A DNA stretch of 64,000 nucleotides. Origin: Intestinimonas butyriciproducens (lineage in GTDB: Bacteria; Bacillota; Clostridia; Oscillospirales; Butyricicoccaceae). Made by a program: the position numbers and the translations under genes. Shown piece after piece: positions 50,595-58,452 of the stretch (positions within the stretch are counted from its first letter, which is position 1; every line of letters starts with the position of its first letter). The stretch lies in contig NZ_JACJKW010000010.1 in NCBI RefSeq assembly GCF_016901775.1, forward strand, positions 38,333 to 102,332, written 5' to 3'. Below the pieces are notes generated by a model that worked only from the letters and a program-made list of their open reading frames with translations, was not told the origin of the DNA and made no database searches.

Positions 50595-51614
50595 TTAAAA
50601 CTGGGTCAAAAACCGCAGGTCGTTTTCATAGAACAGCCGCAGGTCATCGATCTTGTACCGCTGCATGACGATACGCTCCAGGCCGATGCCGAAGGCAAAG
50701 CCGGAATAGACCTCCGGGTCGATGTCGCAGCCCAGAAGCACCTTGGGGTGAACCATGCCGCAGCCCAGGATCTCAATATAGCCCTCGCCTTTGCACAGAG
50801 GACAGCCTTTGCCGTGGCATTTGAAGCAGGTCACATCCATTTCGGCAGAAGGCTCGGTGAAGGGGAAGTGGTGGGGACGGAAGCGCACGCCGGTGTCCTC
50901 GCCATACAGGCGCTTGGCAAATACTTCCAGGGTTCCCTTCAGATCGCCCATGGTGATGCCTTTGTCCACCACCAGGCCTTCGATCTGATGGAACACAGGG
51001 GAGTGAGTGGCGTCCACGGCGTCACTGCGGTAAACACGGCCGGGAGCGATGACCCGGATGGGAGGGCGCTGTTTCTCCATGGTGCGCACCTGCATGGGGC
51101 TGGTCTGGGTGCGCAGGACGATGTTGTCATTGATATAGAATGTGTCCTGGGTATCCCGGGCCGGGTGGTTTTTGGGGATATTCAGGGCTTCGAAGTTGTA
51201 GTAATCGTATTCCACTTCCGGGCCTTCAGCGATGGAAAAGCCCATGCCGGTGAAGATGTCATAAAGTTCGTGAAGCACGGTGTTCAGGGGATGCTGTTTG
51301 CCCAGAAGCACCTTCTGGCCGGGCATGGTCACATCGATCTGTTCCTTTTCCAGCTTGGCCGCGATGAGACGCTGGGCCATGTCCTGCTGGGCCTTTTCGA
51401 TGGCCTGCTCGATCTGCGCCCGCACCTCGTTGGCCAGCTGGCCGATCACCGGCCGCTCTTCGGCGGAGAGTTTGCCCATGCCCCGCAGGATGCCGGTGAG
51501 TTCTCCCTTTTTGCCCAGGAATTTCACCCGGACCGCTTCCAGCTCTTGCTGAGAAGTCACCGAAGACACCTGCCCAAGAGCCTGGGAAAGGATCTGGTTG
51601 AGCTGCTCTTTCAT
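50595..51614 (-). CDS. pheS: Phenylalanyl-tRNA synthetase alpha chain
   Basis: This 339-residue class II catalytic subunit has an N-terminal coiled coil (about residues 1-90), motif 1 around [19 protein letters not shown], motif 2 in [22 protein letters not shown] and motif 3 in [32 protein letters not shown] is an inserted Cys-rich, possibly zinc-binding loop. AAAAGGAG supports the ATG at 51614. Upstream in-frame codons belong to the T-box leader. Confidence 0.97.
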   Translation of the reverse strand: MKEQLNQILSQALGQVSSVTSQQELEAVRVKFLGKKGELTGILRGMGKLSAEERPVIGQLANEVRAQIEQAIEKAQQDMAQRLIAAKLEKEQIDVTMPGQKVLLGKQHPLNTVLHELYDIFTGMGFSIAEGPEVEYDYYNFEALNIPKNHPARDTQDTFYINDNIVLRTQTSPMQVRTMEKQRPPIRVIAPGRVYRSDAVDATHSPVFHQIEGLVVDKGITMGDLKGTLEVFAKRLYGEDTGVRFRPHHFPFTEPSAEMDVTCFKCHGKGCPLCKGEGYIEILGCGMVHPKVLLGCDIDPEVYSGFAFGIGLERIVMQRYKIDDLRLFYENDLRFLTQF

Positions 51615-51667
51615 GTTCTGCACTCCTTTTGTGAGTTTGGATAATTTTGATGCTGCCGCCAGGGGCA

Positions 51668-51940
51668 GGTATAAAAAAAGCCTTCGCCCCCAAAAAGGGA
51701 CGAAAGCCAAGCTTCCGCGGTACCACCCTGATTCCCGCCTCAAAAAAGCGGGCACTCCACAGCCTTAACGCGGCCGGACGCCGTGGCCTACTCCGTTCAG
51801 CCCGGTGCTCAAAAGTGAACTTCGCTGCGCTCTTCCGCAGGCGGCTTACAGCCGGTGACCGCCATTCTCTCGCCGGAGGGGGCGCAGGTACTCTCTTTCT
51901 CATCGCATTTTCCAGTTGTTTGCGGTAAAAAATACATCTC
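51668..51940 (-). promoter_or_regulatory. T-box riboswitch (tRNA-Phe) upstream of pheST
   Basis: The T-box core AGGGTGGTACCGCGG is at 51729-51715. It is followed by an intrinsic terminator (51708-51673) whose stem ends in TTTTTTT. The 5' part has the GAGAGTA motif of stem I and GAACGGAGTAGG on its 3' side. A UUC triplet at 51819-51817, followed by A, is the probable Phe specifier. Uncharged tRNA-Phe would stabilise the antiterminator and switch on pheST. Confidence 0.93.
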
Positions 51941-51972
51941 CATTATATATAGCACAAGGGCGAAAAAATTGC
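51941..51972 (-). promoter_or_regulatory. Probable promoter of the pheST T-box transcript
   Basis: On the minus strand TTGCAA is followed after 17 bases by TATATATAAT. The best -10 register is unclear (TATATA at 17, TATAAT at 21). Confidence 0.55.
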
Positions 51973-52031
51973 AAGCCCCCCGGCATAAAGCCTGGCAGGT
52001 GCCGTATAGATAGGGTGGAGAGTGATGAAAA

Positions 52032-52622
52032 GTGGTGAAGCAAAAGAAGAATATTTTTGTTGTTTTTGTTTTTCTGTGGATTTTGCTGTTGGCCTTTGCC
52101 GGATGCAAAGGCCAGGAAAGCCCCCAGCAGAAGGTGAGCGAATATTATAGCTCCCTGACCCAAGGGTCGGTGGGGGCCATTGTCACGGCCGACTCCGGTG
52201 TGATTATGGAATATGAACTGTCGGTTTCCTGGGAAGGGGAGGAAAGCCAGTGCACTGTGGTATCCCCGGAGGAGATTGCCGGGGTCAGCTGCCACATCAG
52301 CCAGGGGGGAGCCACCCTTCAGTTTGAGGATGTGCAGCTGGATACACTGCTGGCTCCCATCCGGGGATTTACGCCGGTGGACTGCACCGACGGCCTTCTG
52401 CGGACCCTGGCCGGGGCGGCGCCCACCCAGTGGGGAAGGGAGAAAAAGGAAGGGCAGGAGTGCATCAGCCTGACTTATGAGATGGAGGCTGACGGCAGGC
52501 AGGCCGTCAAGCAGGTGTGGCTGCGGGAGGACACTTTAGAGCCGGTGTGCGCCCGGTGGTTTCTGGAGGGGGATCAGATCATGCACGCTGTGTTTTCCGG
52601 ATTTTCCGGGGTGAAAGAATAA
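52032..52622 (+). CDS. Lipoprotein of unknown function
   Basis: This 196-residue protein has a lipoprotein signal: a Lys-rich start (VKQKKN), a hydrophobic stretch and the lipobox LAFAGC with Cys24. The mature part contains QQKVSEYYSSLTQ and beta-rich repeats. It looks like a small outer-leaflet domain similar in style to the DUF-type lipoproteins of spore-formers, but I cannot name it. It starts at GTG (52032 or 52035). It is divergent from pheST and not obviously part of the downstream mazF unit, which has its own promoter. Confidence 0.78.
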   Translation: MVKQKKNIFVVFVFLWILLLAFAGCKGQESPQQKVSEYYSSLTQGSVGAIVTADSGVIMEYELSVSWEGEESQCTVVSPEEIAGVSCHISQGGATLQFEDVQLDTLLAPIRGFTPVDCTDGLLRTLAGAAPTQWGREKKEGQECISLTYEMEADGRQAVKQVWLREDTLEPVCARWFLEGDQIMHAVFSGFSGVKE

Positions 52623-52644
52623 AAATGGCATTTTTCCGGGAAGG

Positions 52645-52673
52645 TTGCTCCGGGGAGAAAAGTATGGTACACT
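52645..52673 (+). promoter_or_regulatory. SigmaA promoter of the mazF transcript
   Basis: TTGCTC, a 17-base spacer and TACACT. The transcript would have a ~170-base leader before mazF. Confidence 0.65.
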
Positions 52674-52700
52674 AAAAAATAAGTTCGGCTTTCAAGGGAA

Positions 52701-52767
52701 GCACCGGACAGTCTCCCTTTGCATAAGATGCAAACGGGGGAAGATGCTGCGCGCCGCCCACCGGTGC
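52701..52767 (+). ncRNA. Structured 5' leader of mazF, unidentified
   Basis: GCACCGG (52701-52707) pairs with CCGGTGC (52761-52767). Inside, TCTCCC pairs with GGGGGA around a hairpin TTTGCAT-AAG-ATGCAAA (52718-52734). The nested, closed fold lies in the untranslated leader. It matches no riboswitch or small RNA I know. Confidence 0.5.
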
Positions 52768-52850
52768 AAATTGCGGTGAAGATGATTAAAACCGGGATTT
52801 GCGTGGAAAAATAAAAAAGCGGTTTAACCGACTTTACCGGCGGAGCGTGA

Positions 52851-53243
52851 GTGAAATTGGATCATTTTTCTTCCAATGTCAGACGAGGTGACATTTATTA
52901 TGCCGACCTGAGCCCGGTGGTGGGCAGCGAACAGGGCGGTATGCGCCCGGTGCTCATTGTGCAGAACAATGTGGGCAACCGGTATAGCCCTACCGTCATC
53001 GCGGCGGCCATCACCTCGCAGCTGAACAAAGCAAAACTGCCTACCCATATTGAAATCGAGGCCCGCACCTATGGCCTTTCCAAGGATTCTGTCATTTTGC
53101 TGGAGCAGGTGAGAACATTGGACAAACGGCGGCTACGGGAAAAGATGGGACGCCTGGACGAACAGGTGATGGGACAGGTGGACGATGCCATTGCCGTCAG
53201 CTTCGGGCTGCGAAGCGGCGGACAGGAAAGAACCCAGCGATAA
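52851..53243 (+). CDS. MazF/PemK-family endoribonuclease toxin, no adjacent antitoxin
   Basis: This 130-residue MazF-type mRNA interferase has the N-terminal [20 protein letters not shown], then [13 protein letters not shown] and [11 protein letters not shown], with the conserved Arg of R-G-D-I and the Ser/Thr strand used in catalysis. The C-terminal [14 protein letters not shown] is the usual helix. The start is GTG with GGAG 5 bases upstream. No mazE-like gene precedes it: the 228-base gap has only a 28-codon frame without a ribosome site. An exported coiled-coil protein gene follows after 12 bases. Confidence 0.92.
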   Translation: MKLDHFSSNVRRGDIYYADLSPVVGSEQGGMRPVLIVQNNVGNRYSPTVIAAAITSQLNKAKLPTHIEIEARTYGLSKDSVILLEQVRTLDKRRLREKMGRLDEQVMGQVDDAIAVSFGLRSGGQERTQR

Positions 53244-53255
53244 GGAGCGACTGCA

Positions 53256-53843
53256 ATGAAGAGGAAGTTTATGGTATCGGCCATGGGCGCTTTGTGCGTG
53301 CTGGCCATGGGGGGGATCTTTACGGCGCTGGCGGCCGGCGGATATGGTTCCCAGGATGATCCTCTGGTGACCCTGAGCTACATAACCGATGTAGCGGTGC
53401 CGGAGGCCAACGCCCGGATCGATTCGGTGTTTTCCCAAAAAGAGACGGCGGTCAAATTGGATATCCAGAGCAAAATGGATTCGGTACGCTCTCAGCTGGA
53501 AAGCCAGATCTCCCAGCTTCAGAATGTGAGCCAGGACACCATCAACCAGGTGGTAGAGCTGGTGAAGGACCAGATCGGCTCTTCCTCCGGCAGCAGCACC
53601 TGGAAGATGATCACCCTGCAAAATGGCCAGCAGATCAAGGCCGGTGTGGGTACCCAGCTTCTTTTGCGCCGGGGCAGTGCCAACTGTTATTCCGGCATGA
53701 TCAATCTGTCCAGCGGGGAGATCCTCACCCATGGACAGTCTGTGCTTCAGAACAATATGTATCTTGTCGGCACCGACGGCTGCGGATTCATCGCCAAGGG
53801 AGAATGTACCGTTCTGGTGGATGGAACCTATACCATCGGCTGA
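53256..53843 (+). CDS. Exported coiled-coil protein, unknown function
   Basis: This 195-residue protein has a signal peptide (KRKFMVSAMGALCVLAMGG, cleavage near ALAAGG), a coiled coil from about residue 50 to 105 (SQKETAVKLDIQSKMDSVRS, QLESQISQLQNVSQ), a Ser/Gly linker and a C-terminal beta domain (ITLQNGQQIKAGVGTQLLLR, INLSSGEILTHGQS). The C-terminal part resembles conserved exported proteins of Clostridia, but no function is known. It is the second gene of the mazF unit and is followed by a terminator. Confidence 0.78.
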   Translation: MKRKFMVSAMGALCVLAMGGIFTALAAGGYGSQDDPLVTLSYITDVAVPEANARIDSVFSQKETAVKLDIQSKMDSVRSQLESQISQLQNVSQDTINQVVELVKDQIGSSSGSSTWKMITLQNGQQIKAGVGTQLLLRRGSANCYSGMINLSSGEILTHGQSVLQNNMYLVGTDGCGFIAKGECTVLVDGTYTIG

Positions 53844-53858
53844 GACGCATGGTTTCAG

Positions 53859-53895
53859 AGCCTTCTGCATACAATGGTGTGCAGAAGGCTTTTTC
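53859..53895 (+). terminator. Terminator of the mazF unit
   Basis: AGCCTTCTGCA, 10-base loop, TGCAGAAGGCT followed by TTTTT. Confidence 0.9.
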
Positions 53896-53931
53896 TTTTG
53901 CGGCGATGACAGAGGGAAAGGGGGAGACCCC

Positions 53932-54522
53932 ATGGAGCAATGGGATCTGTGGTTGGGAGAAAAGCGGGTGGGAACGGTCTCCGGCCGGGAAACCGGATGG
54001 GGGTATACCCTTTTGGCCGTTTGCCCGGCGGAAGAGGGGTATATCTACCGGGTGGCATTGGACCGGGAGAATGAGAATGTTCTGGTGGCCGGGGTCATGC
54101 TGCCCCAGGGCCAGGAGTTTTGGCTGGAAAAAAAGATGGATGGGCATTTTGCACCGGAAAAAGTAAGAGGCGCATTTATCCTTCGGTCAAAGCCCGGGGA
54201 ATATACCGGGTTCAGTCCGCTGCCTTTTCCCCTGGAAAAGTTCCGCCCTTTTGCTCTTTCCCACCCGCCTTGGGAGAAAAGCCTGTTGGGCAGTCTTATG
54301 GCCCACGAAAAGACCAAGGTCTGCCAATATCAGGACCAATGGTATGCGGCGGCGCCTCTGGAGAAGGGATTGCCTTTTGCACTGGCTCCTTTTTTTCAAA
54401 AAGTCACGCCTTTAGAAATAAATGGGAAACTTTATGGTTTGGTGGTCTGCGACGAAGAAGGCCAGGTTTCTTTGGCGCATAATGTGAAAGAAGCCAGGGA
54501 ATACTGGAAGGGAAATCAATGA
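53932..54522 (+). CDS. Hypothetical cytoplasmic protein
   Basis: This 196-residue protein starts EQWDLWLGEKRVGTVSGRET. It reads as beta-strand rich, with paired phrases such as EEGYIYRVALDRENENVLVAG, AFILRSKPGEYTGFSPLPF and LEINGKLYGLVVCDEEG. No signal peptide, membrane segment or catalytic motif was seen, and I do not recognise a family. AAAGGGGGAG supports the ATG at 53932. A longer upstream frame runs back through the terminator and the previous gene and is rejected. The 62-residue gene follows after 14 bases. Confidence 0.7.
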   Translation: MEQWDLWLGEKRVGTVSGRETGWGYTLLAVCPAEEGYIYRVALDRENENVLVAGVMLPQGQEFWLEKKMDGHFAPEKVRGAFILRSKPGEYTGFSPLPFPLEKFRPFALSHPPWEKSLLGSLMAHEKTKVCQYQDQWYAAAPLEKGLPFALAPFFQKVTPLEINGKLYGLVVCDEEGQVSLAHNVKEAREYWKGNQ

Positions 54523-54536
54523 AAGGAAGTGGCCTT

Positions 54537-54725
54537 ATGCCCGAGCTGACCACAAAGGAACTGGCTTTTCTCAAAGAGCAGTTGAAGGGAGAACAAAGCG
54601 AAGTGGCCCAATTCAATCTGATGGCCCAGCAGTGCACCGATCCCCAGCTGAAAAATATGCTGGCCGGCATCGCCTCCCGTCATCAGAGTCATTATGACAC
54701 TCTGTACCGTTTCCTGCAGAATTGA
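54537..54725 (+). CDS. Small helical protein, CotF-like partner
   Basis: This 62-residue, two-helix protein (LTTKELAFLKEQLKGEQSEV, then CTDPQLKNMLAGIASRHQSH) resembles the short spore-coat associated proteins found before CotF-type genes in Clostridia. AAGGAAG precedes the ATG at 54537. It shares an operon with the CotF-like gene 16 bases downstream. Confidence 0.75.
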   Translation: MPELTTKELAFLKEQLKGEQSEVAQFNLMAQQCTDPQLKNMLAGIASRHQSHYDTLYRFLQN

Positions 54726-54741
54726 GAAAGGAGAAAACGCC

Positions 54742-54993
54742 ATGTGTAATGACCAGATCATCATCACCAATGCCCTCAACACCCAGAAACATCTGACTTC
54801 CCTGTATAATACAGCGGCAGGGGAATGCTGCCACAATCCTCTGCGCAGCGCCATGATGGAGCTGCTGCGGGACGAACACGAGATCCAGAACGATATCTTC
54901 ACCGGAATGAGCAGCCGGGGCTGGTATCCGGTGCAGCAGGCCACGAACCAGGCCGTAAACCAGGCCATCCAGGAGCTGAACGGCCAGAACTGA
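54742..54993 (+). CDS. CotF-family spore coat protein
   Basis: This 83-residue protein matches the ferritin-like CotF family: IIITNALNTQKHLTSLYNTA, then NPLRSAMMELLRDEHEIQND and a C-terminal MSSRGWYPVQQATNQAV. CotF-like proteins are coat components made in the mother cell, and small versions such as this one are frequent in spore-forming Clostridia. AAAGGAG precedes the ATG at 54742. A perfect terminator follows. Together with ypeB it supports a sporulating host. Confidence 0.85.
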   Translation: MCNDQIIITNALNTQKHLTSLYNTAAGECCHNPLRSAMMELLRDEHEIQNDIFTGMSSRGWYPVQQATNQAVNQAIQELNGQN

Positions 54994-55005
54994 TGGTTTA
55001 CTTTG

Positions 55006-55040
55006 CCGGACTTTGGGGAAATTTCCCCAAAGTCCGGTTT
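55006..55040 (+). terminator. Terminator of the CotF-like operon
   Basis: A perfect 32-base palindrome: CCGGACTTTGGGGAAA followed directly by its reverse complement, then TTT. Confidence 0.92.
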
Positions 55041-55058
55041 TCTTTTTGCCCATTTTGT

Positions 55059-55087
55059 TTGAAAAAAGCGGCAAGATAGTGTAGAAT
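55059..55087 (+). promoter_or_regulatory. SigmaA promoter of the SLH protein gene
   Basis: TTGAAA, a 17-base spacer and TAGAAT lie 55 bases before the start codon. Confidence 0.75.
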
Positions 55088-55142
55088 GAATCCATTCAAT
55101 CAAAGGCCAAAGGGCCTGTTTCCGGGGAAGGAAGGAACCAGT

Positions 55143-55865
55143 ATGAAATGGGGAACAAAAATGACAGCGGCCGCTCTGGCCCTGACTTTGGCTGCTGCCT
55201 CTGTGCCGGCCAAGGCATATAGCCTGCCCTATGAAGATGTCAGCGATCAGCATTGGGCGTATGCAGATATTTTGTATGCCAGCCAGTGGGGGCTGCTCCG
55301 GGGGAGGGAGGACGGCAATTTCCATCCGGAGGATGCGCTGACCCGGGCGGAGTTTGTATCCATTCTGGCACGGGTGGGCAATGTGCAGCTGAGCCGGTAT
55401 CCGGGCAGCGATTTTCAGGATGTGCCCGAAAACGCCTGGTATGCCCAGGCTGTGAACTGGGCCAATCGTATGGGGGTTGCATCCGGTGTGGGCAATGGCC
55501 GCTTTGATCCGGGTGGCGCCGTCACCCGGGAACAGATGGCCACCATGAGCTATCAGTTCCTCAAAAGCATGGGCATTACCTATGGCAATGACAATACCGT
55601 TCTGCCCTACTCGGATGCCGGCTCCATCAGTGATTGGGCACTGGACGCAGTAAAAGCCATGTACACATCCAAGCTGATTACAGGCCGGGAAGACGGCTCT
55701 TTTGATCCCTTTGCGCCCACCAGCCGGGCGGAAGCTGCGGCCATGATCCGCCGTCTGTATATCAATCTGGATGACCAATCTGCTCCTGCTCCCGATGGAG
55801 GAGAGGATAATACCGGTGGACAGAATCCGGGAGAGGATACAGGGGAAGATACATCCGGCAATTAA
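55143..55865 (+). CDS. Secreted protein of three SLH domains
   Basis: This 240-residue protein has a signal peptide (KMTAAALALTLAAASVPAKA, cleavage near residue 26) and three S-layer homology repeats: YEDVSDQHWAYADILYASQW, FQDVPENAWYAQAVNWANRM and YSDAGSISDWALDAVKAMYT. Each is followed by a G-x-F-x-P or N-F-H-P plus T-R-A-E type motif. The C-terminus is an acidic low-complexity tail (DGGEDNTGGQNPGEDTGED). It likely binds pyruvylated wall polymer. No other functional domain is present, so it may be a structural or accessory wall protein. Confidence 0.88.
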   Translation: MKWGTKMTAAALALTLAAASVPAKAYSLPYEDVSDQHWAYADILYASQWGLLRGREDGNFHPEDALTRAEFVSILARVGNVQLSRYPGSDFQDVPENAWYAQAVNWANRMGVASGVGNGRFDPGGAVTREQMATMSYQFLKSMGITYGNDNTVLPYSDAGSISDWALDAVKAMYTSKLITGREDGSFDPFAPTSRAEAAAMIRRLYINLDDQSAPAPDGGEDNTGGQNPGEDTGEDTSGN

Positions 55866-55904
55866 AGAGCAATCCGATGGAAATCATGGTTATGTGAGGT
55901 CTGG

Positions 55905-56330
55905 ATGAAAACAAGATGGTATATTCCATTGCTTGCAGCGTGTATTGTATGCGGTGTGATTTTTGGTGTATTGCAGGGAAGGGAACTGGGCCGCAAGGAA
56001 GCAATCCGGCAGATGGCCCAGACCAGTGCTGCCAGCGCCTGTGAGGAATTTGCGGAATATCAAAGGAAGGGACATGACAGCAATTACTGGTATGGAGTAG
56101 CGGAATTCCGGGCTTTCCAGATGGCGTATCATATGCTGGTGGAAGACACCAATAAGGCACCGAACTTTACTTTCTGCAATGAGGTTTATGGAAGTCTGGT
56201 CCTGGAACCGGAGAAGAGCCGGAAGCATATGGAAGAGATCGTGGCCGTTATGGAGATCCTGGCAGCCGATGTGGAAGACGATACCGGATATGCCCGGATG
56301 GATGAATTGCGGCATCGGCTGAGTAAATAG
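55905..56330 (+). CDS. Membrane-anchored small protein, unknown function
   Basis: This 141-residue protein has one N-terminal hydrophobic helix (about residues 6-23, ending GVLQGRELGRKEA) and a helical soluble domain (ACEEFAEYQRKGHDSNYWYG, EEIVAVMEILAADVEDD). It has no recognisable family motif. It lies 40 bases after the SLH gene without a clear terminator between, so it may be co-transcribed with it. Confidence 0.68.
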   Translation: MKTRWYIPLLAACIVCGVIFGVLQGRELGRKEAIRQMAQTSAASACEEFAEYQRKGHDSNYWYGVAEFRAFQMAYHMLVEDTNKAPNFTFCNEVYGSLVLEPEKSRKHMEEIVAVMEILAADVEDDTGYARMDELRHRLSK

Positions 56331-56354
56331 TATCCCGTATCCCGAAAGGACCTT

Positions 56355-56382
56355 TTGCAGGGAAAACAGACTGTAGTACAAT
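56355..56382 (+). promoter_or_regulatory. SigmaA promoter of the nhaC-family gene
   Basis: TTGCAG, a 16-base spacer and TACAAT. Confidence 0.65.
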
Positions 56383-56445
56383 AAAATCAAAAGGGCGCTT
56401 GTCCTTTTGTATTTCCATGGATCAAAAAAGAAAAGAAGGTTTTTT

Positions 56446-57768
56446 GTGGATCTGCTCATTGCATTTGTGGTATTTTTATTGTCCATGGTGGTCTGCCTGA
56501 CCACCGGCGCCTCCATGCTTATTGCTCTGGCCATCGGGATGGTGTGCTTTTCCGCTGTGGCATTGAAAAGAGGGTTCCCTCTGGAAGATGTGCTGCGGAT
56601 GATTCTTTCCAGCACTCGTAGGTCTTTTATCGTGCTGCGGGTGCTGTTGCTCATTGGCCTGGTCACGGCTTTGTGGCGCACCAGCGGCACCATCGCCTTT
56701 TTTGTCTATTACGGCGTACAGCTGATTACGCCTCATTTTTTTGTGCTTATTGCCTTTGTTCTTTCGGCCGTGCTCTCCTATGCCCTGGGCACCAGTTTCG
56801 GTGTGGCCGGAACGGCTGGGGTGATTTTTATGACCCTGGCCCGCTCCGGCGGAGTCAACGAGCTGGTTACGGCGGGGGCGGTGATCTCCGGGGCCTATTT
56901 TGGCGACCGGTGCGCCCCTTCTTCCTCTTGCGCCAACCTGGTGGCCGCTGTCACCGAAACCAAATTGTATGACAATGTGCGCATGATGTGGAAAACCGGT
57001 GCACTGACCACTGTGCTGACATTGGTGGGCTTTGGGATCTTTTCCTATTTTCACCCTATTTCCCAGGTGGACCCGTCCATTGTGTCGGCATTGCAGAATA
57101 GCTTCGATCTTTCCTTTTGGGCTCTGGTGCCTGCCGTGCTGATGCTGGTGCTGCCTCTTTGCAATGTGCCGGTGGGATGGGCCTTGTGCGCCAGCATCCT
57201 CTCGGCTTTCGGGGTATCGGTAGTTGGTCAGGGCATTTCTGTGAAAGAGACCCTTCTGGCGGCTTTTTGGGGGTATGCACCGGAAAATCCCGCTCTGGCT
57301 TCGGTGCTTTCCGGCGGAGGTGTGGTGTCCATGGTCAGCGTGGCGCTGATCGTGCTGCTTTCCGGTACATTCTCCGGTATTTTTCAGGGAACCCGTATGC
57401 TGGACAGCGTGCAGGACAAAATTGCCCAATGGGCGGGAAAAATCGGATTGTTCCCCACCATGGTGATCACAGGGATCTGTACCAGCGGAGCCTTCTGCAA
57501 TCAGGCCATTGCAGTTATGCTTTCCACCCAGCTGCTCACCCGGGTCTACGATGACTCTGGCGCATCCCGCAGCTTGCTGGCCATGGACATGGCAAACTCG
57601 GTGGTCACCATTGCCGGATTGCTGCCCTGGTCCATTGCCTGTGCCGTACCTTTGCAGATGCTGGGCGTGGGATCCGGCGCCATTCCTTATTGCTTGCTTT
57701 TGTGGCTGACCCCCTTGTGCTACGGCTTTGTCACAAGGCGCCTGTGTTTTGGACGAAAAAAGAATTGA
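56446..57768 (+). CDS. NhaC-family Na+/H+ antiporter-like transporter
   Basis: This 440-residue membrane protein has about eleven helices. The marks are LGTSFGVAGTAGVIFM in the first half, GAYFGDRCAPSSSCANLVAA near residue 155, the family hallmark, and a matching second-half segment TGICTSGAFCNQAIAVMLST. Members exchange Na+ for H+ or a metabolite such as malate/lactate; the substrate is not certain. The start is GTG at 56446, with AGAAGG 6 bases upstream; an in-frame TTG 13 codons earlier has no ribosome site. Confidence 0.86.
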   Translation: MDLLIAFVVFLLSMVVCLTTGASMLIALAIGMVCFSAVALKRGFPLEDVLRMILSSTRRSFIVLRVLLLIGLVTALWRTSGTIAFFVYYGVQLITPHFFVLIAFVLSAVLSYALGTSFGVAGTAGVIFMTLARSGGVNELVTAGAVISGAYFGDRCAPSSSCANLVAAVTETKLYDNVRMMWKTGALTTVLTLVGFGIFSYFHPISQVDPSIVSALQNSFDLSFWALVPAVLMLVLPLCNVPVGWALCASILSAFGVSVVGQGISVKETLLAAFWGYAPENPALASVLSGGGVVSMVSVALIVLLSGTFSGIFQGTRMLDSVQDKIAQWAGKIGLFPTMVITGICTSGAFCNQAIAVMLSTQLLTRVYDDSGASRSLLAMDMANSVVTIAGLLPWSIACAVPLQMLGVGSGAIPYCLLLWLTPLCYGFVTRRLCFGRKKN

Positions 57769-57777
57769 ATATTTATC

Positions 57778-57814
57778 AAAGTTCCCTGTCAGCTGTGGTT
57801 GACAGGGAACTTTT
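57778..57814 (+). terminator. Terminator of the nhaC-family gene
   Basis: A 14-bp stem AAAGTTCCCTGTCA with TGACAGGGAACTTT, 8-base loop, followed by T. Confidence 0.9.
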
Positions 57815-57829
57815 AATGTGCAATAATTG

Positions 57830-57851
57830 TTGTATAACATATGTTTTATAA
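57830..57851 (+). promoter_or_regulatory. Putative TetR operator over the tetR promoter
   Basis: TTGTATAACAT-ATGTTTTATAA is a dyad with 9 of 11 matching positions. It overlaps a TATAAT-like box and lies 20 bases upstream of the tetR start, as expected for an autoregulated TetR gene. Confidence 0.5.
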
Positions 57852-57870
57852 TGAAGAGAGGAAGAGCAGG

Positions 57871-58452
57871 ATGCCGCCGAAGGTGAAGATCACAAGAGAG
57901 ATGATGCTCGATGCCGTATTGGCCCTTACCAGAAAACAGGGATTTGAATCGGTGAATGCCAGAAATATTGCAACTGAGCTTGATTGCTCCACCCGTCCTA
58001 TCTTTACTGTGTATCAGAATATGGAAGAGATGAAGAAAGATTTTTTGGAGTTTGCCTATTCCTTTTATTGCAGTTATGTGGAGCAATATAAAAAGAAAAG
58101 CGGTGTGGAAGACGATCTCCTTTGGCCGTTGTCCTATTTGTCCTTTGCTCAGGAAGAGCCAAACCTGTTTCAGCTGCTGTTTGTGGATGATATGGCGCTG
58201 GATCTGGGCAAGGCCATGGATTTCTATCAGGAAATGGAGAATGGTGAAAAAGCCGACGCTTTTGCTCAAAGACAAGGCCTGGAGCGGCAGAAGGGCCGAA
58301 AGGTTTTTCTGGATTTGTTTCTGTATGCCCATGGGATGGCGGTGCTGACCGCCATAGGAAAAATGCATTTGCAGCAAAAGGTGCAAGCAGCCATGGTGCG
58401 TACCATGCTGGAAGCCAGGATTCAGTGGGAGAAAGGAGAGAACATGGGATGA
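57871..58452 (+). CDS. TetR-family transcriptional regulator
   Basis: This 193-residue protein has an N-terminal TetR HTH: ITREMMLDAVLALTRKQGF, then VNARNIATELDCSTRPIFTVYQNMEEM, where the recognition helix is about residues 33-45. A C-terminal ligand domain (FLDLFLYAHGMAVLTAIG) follows. GAGAGGAAGAGCAGG precedes the ATG at 57871. The methyltransferase gene overlaps its stop (ATGA), so the regulator probably controls that gene as well as itself. Confidence 0.87.
   Translation: MPPKVKITREMMLDAVLALTRKQGFESVNARNIATELDCSTRPIFTVYQNMEEMKKDFLEFAYSFYCSYVEQYKKKSGVEDDLLWPLSYLSFAQEEPNLFQLLFVDDMALDLGKAMDFYQEMENGEKADAFAQRQGLERQKGRKVFLDLFLYAHGMAVLTAIGKMHLQQKVQAAMVRTMLEARIQWEKGENMG

Noticed and set aside
52728..52814. 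28-codon frame in the mazF leader as a possible antitoxin
   Set aside because: Too short for MazE, no Shine-Dalgarno, and it begins inside a hairpin stem.
52680..52850. Cobalamin riboswitch in the mazF leader
   Set aside because: AAGGGAAG and CCGGTGCAAAT resemble B12-box pieces, but their order and spacing are wrong and the GCCAGGAGACCTGCC-type box is missing.
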